A DNA stretch of 64,000 nt from an uncultured Bacteroidota bacterium (GCA_903824725.1 CAIJXU010000043.1:1-64000); one strand, 5' to 3'; counted from the stretch's first letter, positions 10,240 through 19,422 are shown. The notes: a model not told the origin generated them from the sequence alone. Numbers and translations are program-made.

Positions 10240-10247
10240 TAACTTTG
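10240..10247 (+). promoter_or_regulatory. Putative -7 promoter element for the YcxB-like gene
   Basis: TAACTTTG is an exact TAnnTTTG match with a TTTTG about 22 nt upstream. It is 25 nt before the ATG at 10273. Confidence 0.5.
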
Positions 10248-10272
10248 CTCCATACAAGATTAAAAATAAAAC

Positions 10273-10746
10273 ATGTCATTTTTACTTAGTTATAAAAAAG
10301 GGGAAGTGCTACAGGCCCTTAGGTATCATTTTATAAAGCAGTCAGAAATTAAAGTATTAATGATCGCTGTTAATATCTACGCCGTAGTGACTGCGGTATT
10401 ATTATTTCAGAAAAAAATTAGGCCTGAACTTTTTTTATTTGGTTCATTGTTGTGGCTCCTTCTAATGCTTTTTTTTTGGTATATACTTCCAGTTGTTTTT
10501 TATAACAAAACCAAATTATTCAAATCGGATTGGACCTTCACATATGATGCAGATCAAGCCCATCTAGAATCAGAAAAAGGGGAGGCACAATGGCAATGGA
10601 CGGAACTTACCTATTATTTTGAAAGCCCCTATTTTTTTCATTTATACTTTGGCCCCAAATCATTTTTTATCATTCCTAAGGAAACTTTACCCATGGAAGA
10701 ACAACATCAAATTAGGGGGCTTTTAAAGCAAAAGCAAAAAGCTTAG
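10273..10746 (+). CDS. YcxB-like small membrane protein
   Basis: It has 157 aa. Two hydrophobic segments (about 30-45 and 55-78) are followed by a cytoplasmic-looking beta-rich domain with W-TFTYDADQAHLESEKGEAQWQWTELTYYFES and FFIIPKETL. This layout matches the YcxB-like family of unknown function. It stands alone, with its own putative promoter. No catalytic motif is seen. Confidence 0.65.
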   Translation: MSFLLSYKKGEVLQALRYHFIKQSEIKVLMIAVNIYAVVTAVLLFQKKIRPELFLFGSLLWLLLMLFFWYILPVVFYNKTKLFKSDWTFTYDADQAHLESEKGEAQWQWTELTYYFESPYFFHLYFGPKSFFIIPKETLPMEEQHQIRGLLKQKQKA

Positions 10747-10812
10747 CCAGGACATTCAACATCCTATTACCCACGAAGCCTTTCCTAGCTATTCATCATT
10801 GTTTATCTTTAT

Positions 10813-10912
10813 ATAAAGGGTTAATTGTGAACCCTCCATTCGCCCTAAAACAAGCTTAATTTGCTCGTTTTTGGCCTGTTTTATATCAAAAAGAGCCAAA
10901 TGAACCCTTTAT
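10813..10912 (+). other. Nested inverted repeats between the ycxB-like gene and acpP
   Basis: ATAAAGGGTT (10813-10822) is perfectly complementary to AACCCTTTAT (10903-10912) and encloses an inner TTTGGC/GCCAAA stem (10870-10875 with 10895-10900). A competing short hairpin pairs AGGGTT with AACCCT at 10830-10835. No ORF lies here. It may be a 3' structure of the upstream gene, a small RNA, or chance. Confidence 0.35.
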
Positions 10913-10978
10913 TTTGAATAAGCTGTAAAATGTGTAAACAAAAAGGCAAATAAAATACTTCGGTTTTAACAAAAAGTA

Positions 10979-10986
10979 TATTTTTG
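10979..10986 (+). promoter_or_regulatory. Putative -7 promoter element of acpP
   Basis: TATTTTTG fits TAnnTTTG exactly and lies 23 nt before the acpP ATG. Confidence 0.55.
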
Positions 10987-11009
10987 CGCCGTAAACAAAA
11001 CTTTTTACA

Positions 11010-11246
11010 ATGTCAGACATCGCTACTAGAGTTAAAAAAATCATCGTTGACAAATTAGGTGTGGATGAAGCAGAAGTTACAAACGAGGCTTCTTTTACTA
11101 ATGATTTGGGAGCTGATTCATTAGACACCGTTGAATTAATTATGGAGTTTGAAAAAGAATTCAACATTTCTATTCCAGATGAACAAGCAGAAACTATTAC
11201 CACCGTTGGTCAAGCAGTCACTTATTTAGAGGAACACGCTAAATAA
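11010..11246 (+). CDS. acpP: Acyl carrier protein
   Basis: It carries growing acyl chains on a 4'-phosphopantetheine arm during cytoplasmic fatty acid synthesis. It has 78 aa, the usual length. The attachment Ser lies in [18 protein letters not shown] (about Ser36). It is acidic, with four predicted helices. fabF follows after a 102-bp gap that holds a strong hairpin, a common acpP-fabF order. Confidence 0.97.
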   Translation: MSDIATRVKKIIVDKLGVDEAEVTNEASFTNDLGADSLDTVELIMEFEKEFNISIPDEQAETITTVGQAVTYLEEHAK

Positions 11247-11290
11247 TAATTTGCTTTTAGTAAATTGAACTTGAATCATCGGCATATTTT

Positions 11291-11327
11291 AATCCGCCTT
11301 TTTTAGCCTTTGCTTTAAAGGCGGATT
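11291..11327 (+). terminator. Hairpin between acpP and fabF, probable partial terminator
   Basis: AATCCGCCTTT and AAAGGCGGATT form a perfect 11-bp stem with a 15-nt loop, followed by TAATTTTTAAA. It lies between two genes expected to be co-transcribed, so it may let most transcripts stop after acpP, giving more carrier protein than synthase. It could also protect the acpP 3' end. Confidence 0.65.
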
Positions 11328-11348
11328 TAATTTTTAAAACAGATTTTC

Positions 11349-12602
11349 ATGCACGCGAAACGCATTGTTGTTACGGGAATCGGAGCACTTACCCCCATCG
11401 GGAATAGTTTAGACGCCTATTGGGAAAGCTTATTGAATGGTGTATCTGGCTCTGCAATGATTACTCAATTTGATGCGTCAAAATTTAAAACAAAATTTGC
11501 TTGTGAAATAAAAGGCTTTGATGCGGTGGATCATATGGATCGCAAAGAAGCTCGAAAATTAGATCGTTTTTCACAAATTGCTTTAGTAGCCAGTGATCAG
11601 GCAGTTGCGGATGCAGGCATTACTGCTGATAATGTAGACCATGATAGAGTCGGCGTTATTTTTGCAAGTGGCATTGGCGGTTTAAATACATTTACTGACG
11701 AGGTAACCAATTTTGTTCATGGAGATGGTACCCCTCGATTCAATCCTTTCTTTATCCCTAAAATGATTTTGGATATTGCAGCAGGTCAAATTTCAATGAA
11801 ACATGGGTTTCGTGGACCCAACTTTGCTGTAGTGAGTGCTTGTGCTTCAAGTACCAATGCCATTATAGTTGCCATGGATACTTTAAAATTGGGGAAAGCG
11901 GATATTGTTATTACAGGAGGAGCTGAATCGGTGATTGGTATTGCAGGCATGGGTGGATTCAATGCAATGAAAGCGATGAGTGAACGTAATGATGATCCAG
12001 CAACAGCGAGTAGGCCTTATGATAAAGATAGGGATGGATTTATTATGGGAGAGGCTTCTGGTGTATTAGTGATGGAGGAATTAGAACATGCTAAAAAGCG
12101 CGGAGCTAAAATATATTGTGAAGTAGTAGGAGGAGGAGCAACAGCAGATGCTTATCATTTAACGGCACCGCATCCAGAAGGGTTGGGGGCAAAAAATGTA
12201 ATGATTGCAGCACTTCGTGACGCGAATATGCAGGTAACCGATATTGATTATATTAATACACATGGAACTTCTACTCCATTAGGGGATATTGCGGAAACTA
12301 AAGCCATCACCGCTGTTTTTGGAGAACACGCTTATGACTTAAATATCAGCAGTACCAAGTCCATGACAGGCCATTGTTTAGGTGCTGCGGGCGTGATTGA
12401 AGCCATTGCTTGTATTAAAGCAGTAATTCATGATATCATACCGCCTACCATTAATCATTTTACAGATGATCCTGAATTAGACAGTCGACTTAATTTCACT
12501 TTCAATAAAGCGCATAAAAGAACCGTCAATGCTGCCCTAAGTAATACTTTTGGTTTTGGCGGACATAATGCTTGTGTGATTGTGAAAAAATTTAAGGATT
12601 AA
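11349..12602 (+). CDS. fabF: Beta-ketoacyl-ACP synthase II
   Basis: It condenses malonyl-ACP with acyl-ACP in fatty acid elongation. It has 417 aa, the normal length. The thiolase-fold active site is intact: Cys165 in VSACASSTN, His305 in NTHGTSTPLGD, Lys337 and His342 in TKSMTGHCLGAAG. It sits between acpP and rnc, a conserved order in this phylum, with rnc starting 5 nt after its stop. Confidence 0.96.
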   Translation: MHAKRIVVTGIGALTPIGNSLDAYWESLLNGVSGSAMITQFDASKFKTKFACEIKGFDAVDHMDRKEARKLDRFSQIALVASDQAVADAGITADNVDHDRVGVIFASGIGGLNTFTDEVTNFVHGDGTPRFNPFFIPKMILDIAAGQISMKHGFRGPNFAVVSACASSTNAIIVAMDTLKLGKADIVITGGAESVIGIAGMGGFNAMKAMSERNDDPATASRPYDKDRDGFIMGEASGVLVMEELEHAKKRGAKIYCEVVGGGATADAYHLTAPHPEGLGAKNVMIAALRDANMQVTDIDYINTHGTSTPLGDIAETKAITAVFGEHAYDLNISSTKSMTGHCLGAAGVIEAIACIKAVIHDIIPPTINHFTDDPELDSRLNFTFNKAHKRTVNAALSNTFGFGGHNACVIVKKFKD

Positions 12603-12607
12603 TTTTC

Positions 12608-13315
12608 GTGAAAAAAATTAAACAGCTTTTATCTTTTTTCAAAAAATCTGTTTTTGAAAAAAACTTAGTATTGCTTATTGGCTATACCACTAATAATTTA
12701 TTGCTTTTTCAAACAGCATTAAATCATCGTTCTGTTAAAGAACATCCTACCGAAAATAATGAGCGACTTGAATTTTTAGGAGATGCTATTATTAGCTCGG
12801 TAGTAGCAGATTATTTATTTAAAAAATACCCCTACAAAGGCGAAGGGTTTTTAACTGAGATGCGAAGTAAAATGGTGAATCGGCAACAGTTAAATCATAT
12901 TGCTATTCAAATGGGTTTAAAGCGATTAACCAAATTCAATAAATTAGACGGGGGTTTAAAAACAAGTCAAATTTTTGGCAATACGCTAGAAGCCTTGGTA
13001 GGCGCCATTTACCTTGATAAAAAATATGAGTTCACAAAAAAATGGATTGTAAATAAAATGATACAACCCTATTTGTTCATGGATGAGTTAGAACTTATTG
13101 ATATCAATATTAAAAACAAAATTATTGGCTGGGCATTAAAGCAAGGCAAACAAGTTGATTTTGTTTTAGCTGGCGAACAATTAGAAGGTCGTCGGCGCTT
13201 ATTTACTATTAATGTGGTGCTAGATGGCGACGTAATTGCAAGTCAAAAAGGGTATACAAAAAAAGACGCAAGTCAAATGGCTGCGACAAAAGCAATTGAA
13301 ACCCTAGGACTATAA
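12608..13315 (+). CDS. rnc: Ribonuclease III
   Basis: This is a double-stranded RNA endonuclease acting in rRNA processing and mRNA turnover. It has 235 aa. The signature ERLEFLGDA (52-60) carries the metal-binding Glu/Asp, Glu128 lies in NTLEALVGAIYLD, and a double-stranded RNA binding domain occupies about 165-235. The start is GTG at 12608, 5 nt after the fabF stop, so translation is probably coupled. It converges on mce with no clear terminator between. Confidence 0.95.
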   Translation: MKKIKQLLSFFKKSVFEKNLVLLIGYTTNNLLLFQTALNHRSVKEHPTENNERLEFLGDAIISSVVADYLFKKYPYKGEGFLTEMRSKMVNRQQLNHIAIQMGLKRLTKFNKLDGGLKTSQIFGNTLEALVGAIYLDKKYEFTKKWIVNKMIQPYLFMDELELIDINIKNKIIGWALKQGKQVDFVLAGEQLEGRRRLFTINVVLDGDVIASQKGYTKKDASQMAATKAIETLGL

Positions 13316-13326
13316 TTTTCTATATT

Positions 13327-13734
13327 TTAAGAAGTTTGGGTTTGACACAATTCAATTAAAACACCATTGGCGCTTTTAGGATGAATAAAGCAAACGAGTT
13401 TGTTGTCCGCACCTTGTTTGGGTGTTTCATTAAGTAGGAGGAAGCCTGCTTTTTTTAATCGGTCCATTTCGGAAATGATATCAGGTACTTCAAATGCAAT
13501 ATGGTGTATGCCTTCTCCTTTTTTGTCAATAAATTGAGCAATAACGCCGTCGGGTTGGGTGCTGGCCAGAAGTTCAATTTTGGTTGCATCCTTTAAAAAA
13601 AATGCAGTTTCTACTTGTTCGGATTGGACAGATTCCTTTTTATAACAAGGGCTGCCTAATAACTGCTCATACAATGAAATACCCGCATTTAAGTCCTTTA
13701 CTGCAATGCCTATATGTTCTACTTTAAAATTCAT
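13327..13734 (-). CDS. mce: Methylmalonyl-CoA epimerase
   Basis: It interconverts (R)- and (S)-methylmalonyl-CoA, linking propionate and succinate metabolism. It has 135 aa and a vicinal-oxygen-chelate fold. Likely metal ligands are His7 (EHIGIAVKDL), the His77-His78 pair in EGIHHIAFEV, and Glu128 (GVLIELCQ). It is monocistronic. Methylmalonyl-CoA mutase is not in the window. Confidence 0.9.
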   Translation of the reverse strand: MNFKVEHIGIAVKDLNAGISLYEQLLGSPCYKKESVQSEQVETAFFLKDATKIELLASTQPDGVIAQFIDKKGEGIHHIAFEVPDIISEMDRLKKAGFLLLNETPKQGADNKLVCFIHPKSANGVLIELCQTQTS

Positions 13735-13810
13735 CGCTATTTTGTTTTACGAATTGGGAAAAAAATCATCTCCAAACCTAACGAATTCAATAAAATCAAG
13801 CCTTATGGTT

Positions 13811-13818
13811 TACTTTTG
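13811..13818 (+). promoter_or_regulatory. Putative -7 promoter element of the isc operon
   Basis: TACTTTTG fits TAnnTTTG, 26 nt before the iscS ATG. I see no IscR-type site and no IscR gene nearby. Confidence 0.55.
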
Positions 13819-13844
13819 TGCTCTAGAAAAAATCAAATTCGGAT

Positions 13845-15062
13845 ATGCTAAAATTACCAATTTATCTTGATCATAACGCAACTACCCCCATGGATCCTAG
13901 GGTTTTAGAGGCAATGATCCCCTATTTTGTCGAAAATTTCGGAAATGCGGCTAGTCGTAACCATTCTTTTGGATGGCATGCCGAGGAAGCAGTAGATTAT
14001 GCGCGTGAGCAAATCGCCCAATTAATTGGTGCAGATACCAAGGAAATCATCTTTACTTCAGGGGCTACCGAAGGAGATAATTTAGGTATCAAAGGGGTGT
14101 ATGAAATGTATGCAAGCAAAGGCAATCATATCATTACTTGTACTACCGAACATAAAGCGGTATTAGATACATGTAAGCACCTTGAAAAATTAGGAGCCGA
14201 AGTAACTTATCTTGAAGTACAACCTGATGGTTTAATCAATTTAAAAGAATTAGAAGCAGCTATGAAACCGACTACTATTTTAGTAGCAATCATGTATGCG
14301 AATAATGAGATAGGTGTGATTCAACCTGTTAAAGAAATAAGTGCGATTGCAAAAAAGCACGGCGCTTTATTTTTTACAGATGCCGTTCAAGCGGTAGGTA
14401 AAATTCCAGTAGATGTGAATGCAGATGGCATTGATTTAATGGCCTTTACTGCTCATAAAATGTATGGCCCTAAAGGGGTGGGTGCATTATATGTTCGTCG
14501 AAAAAATCCTCGTGTTAAAGTAACAGCACAATTAGATGGTGGTGGACATGAAAGAGGTATGCGTAGTGGTACTTTAAATGTGCCAGGCATTGTTGGATTT
14601 GGAAAAGCATGTGAATTGGCTCGTTTAGAAATGGCTTCAGATACGGAAAGAATTTCTAAGTTGAGAGATAAATTAGAAACTGCATTAACTCAATTGGAGG
14701 AATCTTATGTTAATGGAAATCCAGCATATCGTCTTCCCCATGTAAGTAATATTTCATTTAAATATGTGGAAGGGGAAGGTTTAATGATGGGCTTTAATAA
14801 GGACATTGCTTTGTCATCAGGTTCCGCATGTACTTCAGCTTCATTAGAACCAAGCTATGTATTAAAGGCTTTGGGCTTAGGAGACGATTTAGCGCACAGC
14901 TCACTTCGCTTTGGTTTAGGTAGATATACCACCGAGGAGCAAATTGATTTTACGATCAAGGCGGTATCGGAAACGGTATTAAAGTTGAGGGAGATGAGCC
15001 CACTATGGGAGATGTTTAAGGATGGGATCGACATTGACGCAATTCAATGGGCGCATCATTAA
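13845..15062 (+). CDS. iscS: Cysteine desulfurase IscS
   Basis: This PLP enzyme takes sulfur from cysteine and passes it to IscU for Fe-S cluster building. It has 405 aa. The PLP Lys205 lies in [10 protein letters not shown], and the persulfide Cys329 lies in the flexible loop [17 protein letters not shown], which is the group I (IscS) loop. The N-terminal [18 protein letters not shown] is typical. It is first gene of iscS-iscU-iscA. Confidence 0.96.
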   Translation: MLKLPIYLDHNATTPMDPRVLEAMIPYFVENFGNAASRNHSFGWHAEEAVDYAREQIAQLIGADTKEIIFTSGATEGDNLGIKGVYEMYASKGNHIITCTTEHKAVLDTCKHLEKLGAEVTYLEVQPDGLINLKELEAAMKPTTILVAIMYANNEIGVIQPVKEISAIAKKHGALFFTDAVQAVGKIPVDVNADGIDLMAFTAHKMYGPKGVGALYVRRKNPRVKVTAQLDGGGHERGMRSGTLNVPGIVGFGKACELARLEMASDTERISKLRDKLETALTQLEESYVNGNPAYRLPHVSNISFKYVEGEGLMMGFNKDIALSSGSACTSASLEPSYVLKALGLGDDLAHSSLRFGLGRYTTEEQIDFTIKAVSETVLKLREMSPLWEMFKDGIDIDAIQWAHH

Positions 15063-15101
15063 AATGTAAAAAAAATATTAATTTTATAAAAAAATACAAA
15101 C

Positions 15102-15518
15102 ATGGCATATTCAGATAAAGTAATCGATCATTATTCCAATCCTAAAAATGTAGGAACCTTGGACAAAGCCTCTAAAAATGTAGGAACAGGTTTAGTAGGT
15201 GCTCCAGAATGTGGTGATGTAATGCGTTTGCAAATTCAAGTTGATGAAGCAACGGGTATTATTACCGATGCTAAGTTTAAAACTTTTGGTTGTGGTTCTG
15301 CTATCGCGTCATCTTCATTAGCCACAGAGTGGTTAAAAGGAAAAACAATTGATCAAGCAGTAGCCATTGACAATATGGATTTAGTAGAGGAATTAAATTT
15401 GCCTCCAGTTAAAATTCACTGCTCTGTATTAGCCGAAGATGCGATCAAAGCAGCGATAAATGATTTTCGTACTAAAAACGGCTTAGAAGAATTGGTGTTT
15501 GAACAAAGCCATGTATAG
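15102..15518 (+). CDS. iscU: Fe-S cluster scaffold IscU
   Basis: It builds [2Fe-2S] clusters on three cysteines: Cys37 (with Asp39 in PECGD), Cys64 (FGCGSAIASSS) and Cys107 (KIHCSVLAE). It has 138 aa. The LPPVK motif recognised by the HscA chaperone is present at 100-104, although hscA and hscB are not in this window. It lies 39 bp after iscS. Confidence 0.96.
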   Translation: MAYSDKVIDHYSNPKNVGTLDKASKNVGTGLVGAPECGDVMRLQIQVDEATGIITDAKFKTFGCGSAIASSSLATEWLKGKTIDQAVAIDNMDLVEELNLPPVKIHCSVLAEDAIKAAINDFRTKNGLEELVFEQSHV

Positions 15519-15544
15519 CTTTTAAAAAGTAGAATTGATTAAGT

Positions 15545-15901
15545 ATGAGTGAGGTTGCCCAAGAAAATTCCATTTATGTAAGTGCGAAAGCCAAGGCCAA
15601 AGTGTTGCAGTTGATGCAAGATGCTGGGGTGATGGACGACGCTTCTTATTTTTTACGCGTAGGTGTAGTGGGCGGCGGTTGCTCTGGATTAAGTTATAAG
15701 CTTGATTTTGATAATGAAATAAAGCCAATGGATCAGGTTTTTGAAGACAACGGTGTCAAAATTGTCACCGACTTAAAAAGCTTCCTTTATTTAGTGAATA
15801 CCGAACTTGAATTTTCAGATGGCTTAAATGGCAAAGGTTTTTATTTTAACAACCCCAATGCAAGTCGTAGTTGTGGATGTGGGGAGAGCTTCGCTGTATA
15901 A
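15545..15901 (+). CDS. iscA: A-type Fe-S carrier protein (IscA/ErpA family)
   Basis: It accepts or delivers iron or Fe-S clusters. It has 118 aa with the three conserved cysteines Cys46 (GGGCSGLSY), Cys110 and Cys112 ([10 protein letters not shown]). It is third in the isc operon and is followed by a terminator. IscA and ErpA cannot be told apart from sequence alone; context favours IscA. Confidence 0.92.
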   Translation: MSEVAQENSIYVSAKAKAKVLQLMQDAGVMDDASYFLRVGVVGGGCSGLSYKLDFDNEIKPMDQVFEDNGVKIVTDLKSFLYLVNTELEFSDGLNGKGFYFNNPNASRSCGCGESFAV

Positions 15902-15927
15902 ATTACATCTTTTAAAACGAAATAGAA

Positions 15928-15978
15928 AGCCCCGTGCAATTCCGATGATTCGGTAAAGGCTCGGGGCTATTTTTTTTG
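15928..15978 (+). terminator. Terminator of the isc operon
   Basis: AGCCCCG (15928-15934) pairs with CGGGGCT (15962-15968), followed by an A and eight T. The next promoter element starts directly at its end. Confidence 0.85.
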
Positions 15979-15986
15979 TAGCTTTG
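15979..15986 (+). promoter_or_regulatory. -7 promoter element 4 nt from the gldFG start
   Basis: TAGCTTTG is an exact TAnnTTTG match. Only ACTT separates it from the ATG at 15991, so transcription would start at or beside the start codon. Confidence 0.5.
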
Positions 15987-15990
15987 ACTT

Positions 15991-18429
15991 ATGTGGTCAA
16001 TATGTAAAAAGGAATGGACGCAATATTTTAGTAGCCTTACTGGTTATCTCATTATCAGCTTTTATTTAATTGTGAATGGGCTACTCTTATTTGTATTACC
16101 TAATTATAATGTACTCGATTTTGGCTATGCTAGTTTACAAGCTTACTTTGATTTTGCTCCTTGGTTTTTATTGTTATTGGTTCCTGCCATCACCATGCGT
16201 AGTTTTTCAGAGGAATACAAGCAAGGAACTTATGAAGTATTGCGCAGTATGCCCTTTACCTCATTACAATTAATAGTAGGTAAATGGTTAGGTTGTTTAC
16301 TCATTGTCATCGCTGCTATTGTGCCCACCTTTTTTTATGCATTTGTTTTAGACGCCCTGAGCTCCACGGGAGGAATGGATGTAGGTGCCACTTTAGGTAG
16401 TTATATTGGCTTATTTTTTTTATCAGCAGTATTTACAGCAGTGGGAGTTTATGCAAGTAGCCTTACTAAAAACAGTGTGATCGCCTTACTTATTTCTATC
16501 GTTATTTCAATTGTTTTATTGAAAGGTTTTGATGCGGTGAGTAGCTTTCCCATTTTCAGTCAAGGAAATGATTACTATATCAAACAATTAGGTTTGTCTT
16601 TGCACTATAATAATATGAGCAAGGGAGTAATCAATGAAACCGACTTGTTTTATTTTTTGTCTATTCTGATTTTATTTGTGATGGGGTCCATTGAAAATAT
16701 TAAAGGGAAAGTAAAAAGTGTATTCATTGTTCTTGCTTTAATTTTAATCAATTATTTAGCGCATTTATTTCCATTTCAGTTAGACCTAACTAAGGAAAAA
16801 AGGTACACTTTAAGTAACCCGGCGATAGCAATTGTATCTCAAATTAAATCACCTGTTGTAGTGCACTTGTACTTGGGGGGCGATCTTCCTTCGCATTATA
16901 AATCTATTGCCAATGCAGCTGCTGCATTATTGGATCAGTTAAGTCAATTAAATCCAACACAGCTAAAGTGGGATCTAGAAATCCCCAATCAACTAAAAAG
17001 TGATACCGCTTTATATGTGTTGTATGATAGTTTATCTAAATTAGGATTACCTATTGAGCGCGTCCAAGCATCTGGTGATAAAATGGACAAAAGAGTAGAT
17101 CAGCTTATTATTCCAGGCGCCTTGGTGGAAGTAGCAGGACAAAAGCCTTATGCGATTGATTTGCGCAGCTCGAAAAAATATTTTAAGCCTTACAATATTG
17201 TAAAAGATATTCCAGAAATAGATGAACAAGCAAGTGCCAATGCTGCAGAAGCTTTGTTAGAGTATAAATTTATTCAAGCGATCTATTTATTAAATCGGAC
17301 AACAAAGCCTTCCATTGCTTATTTAATTGGTAATGGGGAGCCCATCAATTTAACCGTAAATGATATTGGCGAGACTATTAAAGATCAATATGATTTAACT
17401 GTTTTAGATTTAAGCAAGGGCTATCCTGATGCACAAAAAATAAGAACTTTATTAATTGTGAAGCCTACGATTCCATTTAGTGATTTAGATAAATTGAAAA
17501 TAGATCAATTCCTGATGAGGGGTGGAAATATTATATGGGCTGTAGATAAATTGTATGCAGAATATGATAGTTTACAAAAAACAAATGGCTCATATATTGC
17601 TTTTGATAGGGGATTGGGTTTAGATGATTTGTTTTTTAAGTATGGTATTCGGGTGAATGCTAATTTAGTACAAGATTTAAATTGTGCTAAGCTTCCTCTT
17701 GTTGTTGGAACACAAGCGGATGGATCACCTTTGATGCGGCGTATCCCTTGGCCTTATTATCCTTTTTTAAATGGCAATGACCAGCATGTATTGACTCAAA
17801 ATATGGATCGCGTTTTATCCTTATTTCCATCCAGTATGGATACCCTTACGATAAAAGATGTCCGTCATACCATTTTATTATCTACCGACACCAGTTCTCG
17901 TAGTTTAGCATCACCAGCACAAGTGACTTTAAATTCGGTGAAAGGCGAAGATGATATGATGCAGTTTAATCAACATCATTTATCTGTGGCGGTATTATCG
18001 GAAGGTAGATTTAGTTCCTTTTTTGAAAATAGAGTCACCCAAGCACAAAAGGATAGTTTACAACAACATTTAGGTGTTGCTTTTGTTGCTAAGGGGCAGG
18101 GGTCAAAACAGATCATTATTTCAGATGCCGATATATTCACGAATAAGGTTGATATAACCAATGGCCCCATGCCTATGGGAATGATTCCATTTGAATCCTA
18201 TCAATTTGCCAATCGAGATTTTTTCATGAATGCCATTCAATATTTAAATGAGCCGGGGGGCATTTTAGAAAGTAGGAATAAGGGGATTGTTTTAAGGGTA
18301 TTGGATAAAGCCAAAGTGCAAGAAAGTCGTGTTTTTTGGCAATTGTTATTATTGCTTGGACCCCTCTTTATATTAGGTATTCTTTATTTTGGCTGGAACC
18401 GTTATCGTCAAGCTCGTTTTGGGGCTTAG
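15991..18429 (+). CDS. gldFG: GldF-GldG fusion: gliding-motility ABC permease joined to auxiliary protein
   Basis: It has 812 aa. Residues 1-235 match GldF, an ABC-2 type permease with about six membrane helices (start MWSICKKEWTQYF, RSFSEEYKQGTYEVL at 71-85). A helix at about 242-260 then leads into FQLDLTKEKRYTLSNPA (262-278), the start of the periplasmic GldG domain, which runs to a last helix at about 785-803. In Flavobacterium, GldF and GldG are separate and work with the ATPase GldA in gliding; gldA is not in this window. The reading frame is open throughout, with no sign of a sequencing fusion. The start is supported by alignment with GldF N-termini. Confidence 0.85.
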   Translation: MWSICKKEWTQYFSSLTGYLIISFYLIVNGLLLFVLPNYNVLDFGYASLQAYFDFAPWFLLLLVPAITMRSFSEEYKQGTYEVLRSMPFTSLQLIVGKWLGCLLIVIAAIVPTFFYAFVLDALSSTGGMDVGATLGSYIGLFFLSAVFTAVGVYASSLTKNSVIALLISIVISIVLLKGFDAVSSFPIFSQGNDYYIKQLGLSLHYNNMSKGVINETDLFYFLSILILFVMGSIENIKGKVKSVFIVLALILINYLAHLFPFQLDLTKEKRYTLSNPAIAIVSQIKSPVVVHLYLGGDLPSHYKSIANAAAALLDQLSQLNPTQLKWDLEIPNQLKSDTALYVLYDSLSKLGLPIERVQASGDKMDKRVDQLIIPGALVEVAGQKPYAIDLRSSKKYFKPYNIVKDIPEIDEQASANAAEALLEYKFIQAIYLLNRTTKPSIAYLIGNGEPINLTVNDIGETIKDQYDLTVLDLSKGYPDAQKIRTLLIVKPTIPFSDLDKLKIDQFLMRGGNIIWAVDKLYAEYDSLQKTNGSYIAFDRGLGLDDLFFKYGIRVNANLVQDLNCAKLPLVVGTQADGSPLMRRIPWPYYPFLNGNDQHVLTQNMDRVLSLFPSSMDTLTIKDVRHTILLSTDTSSRSLASPAQVTLNSVKGEDDMMQFNQHHLSVAVLSEGRFSSFFENRVTQAQKDSLQQHLGVAFVAKGQGSKQIIISDADIFTNKVDITNGPMPMGMIPFESYQFANRDFFMNAIQYLNEPGGILESRNKGIVLRVLDKAKVQESRVFWQLLLLLGPLFILGILYFGWNRYRQARFGA

Positions 18430-18441
18430 TCAATCTATTGC

Positions 18442-18449
18442 TATCTTTA
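18442..18449 (+). promoter_or_regulatory. -7-like element 4 nt from the terC start
   Basis: TATCTTTA differs from TAnnTTTG only in the last base. CCTT separates it from the ATG at 18454, the same spacing as at gldFG. Confidence 0.35.
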
Positions 18450-18453
18450 CCTT

Positions 18454-19422
18454 ATGACAAAAGATCAGATTGTATATGTTGTTTTCGGCTTGGTCATTTC
18501 CATAGCCCTAGTACTTGACTTAGGATTTCTAAGTAAAAAAAATACATCCATTACGATACGACAAGCCTTGCGTCAAACCTTTTTATGGGTTTTATTGGCA
18601 CTCGGCTTTTTTGTTTTTATGTGGATAGAAGAAGGTCAGAAGCTTGCTTTAGAATATTTAAGTGGCTATTTAATGGAGTGGAGTTTAAGTATTGATAATA
18701 TTTTTGTGTTCATACTTATTTTTGATGCATTTAAAGTAAAAGAAATACATTTATCAAGGGTGTTGTTAATTGGTATTTTAGCAGCCATTGTTTTTAGAAT
18801 TCTATTTATAACGCTGGGGGTCGCTATTGTGGCGCAATTTTCTTGGGTGCTTTATTTGTTTGGCCTGTTTTTATTGTACACAGGTTATCAAATGTTTGTT
18901 GCAGATGAGGATGCAGCATTTGATCCACATGAATCTAAAATATATAAATTTTTAAAAAGTTTTTTACCACTTACGCCTTCTGACGGAGAAGGTAAATTTA
19001 TGATTCGTCAAAATGGGAAGCCGGTATACACCACTTTGTTTGTAGTTGTCATTTTACTTGCTGCTATTGATATTGTTTTTGCACTAGATTCAATCCCTGC
19101 AGTCATGGGTATATCAAGGAGTAGCTTGGTGATATACACTTCTAATATATTTGCTGTTTTAGGCTTACGCTCTTTATTCTTTTTATTGCGCGGCGCGGTC
19201 AATGAGTTTGAGCATTTACAAAAAGGCATTGCCCTTGTTTTAATTTTTATTGGTGTTAAAATGCTAGGGGAGCATTATATAAATATGGTTATGGATAAAA
19301 ATGCGCAAGTACTATTGTCCTTATTGGTTATTTTATTTTGTATTACAGGCTCTATATTTTATTCCATTTTTTCAAATAAACGAAAAAAACTACCTAAGGA
19401 TTTAAAAGATCATTCATTATAA
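18454..19422 (+). CDS. TerC/Alx-family integral membrane protein
   Basis: This polytopic inner membrane protein (322 aa, about nine helices) belongs to a family tied to Mn(II) export and tellurite or alkali response. The family's acidic membrane motifs are present: WSLSIDNIFVFILIFDAF (about 77-94) and IDIVFALDSIPAVMGIS (about 206-222). It starts 24 nt after gldFG and ends 9 nt before murF-alr. Its own -7-like element suggests separate transcription. The ion transported cannot be read from sequence. Confidence 0.88.
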   Translation: MTKDQIVYVVFGLVISIALVLDLGFLSKKNTSITIRQALRQTFLWVLLALGFFVFMWIEEGQKLALEYLSGYLMEWSLSIDNIFVFILIFDAFKVKEIHLSRVLLIGILAAIVFRILFITLGVAIVAQFSWVLYLFGLFLLYTGYQMFVADEDAAFDPHESKIYKFLKSFLPLTPSDGEGKFMIRQNGKPVYTTLFVVVILLAAIDIVFALDSIPAVMGISRSSLVIYTSNIFAVLGLRSLFFLLRGAVNEFEHLQKGIALVLIFIGVKMLGEHYINMVMDKNAQVLLSLLVILFCITGSIFYSIFSNKRKKLPKDLKDHSL

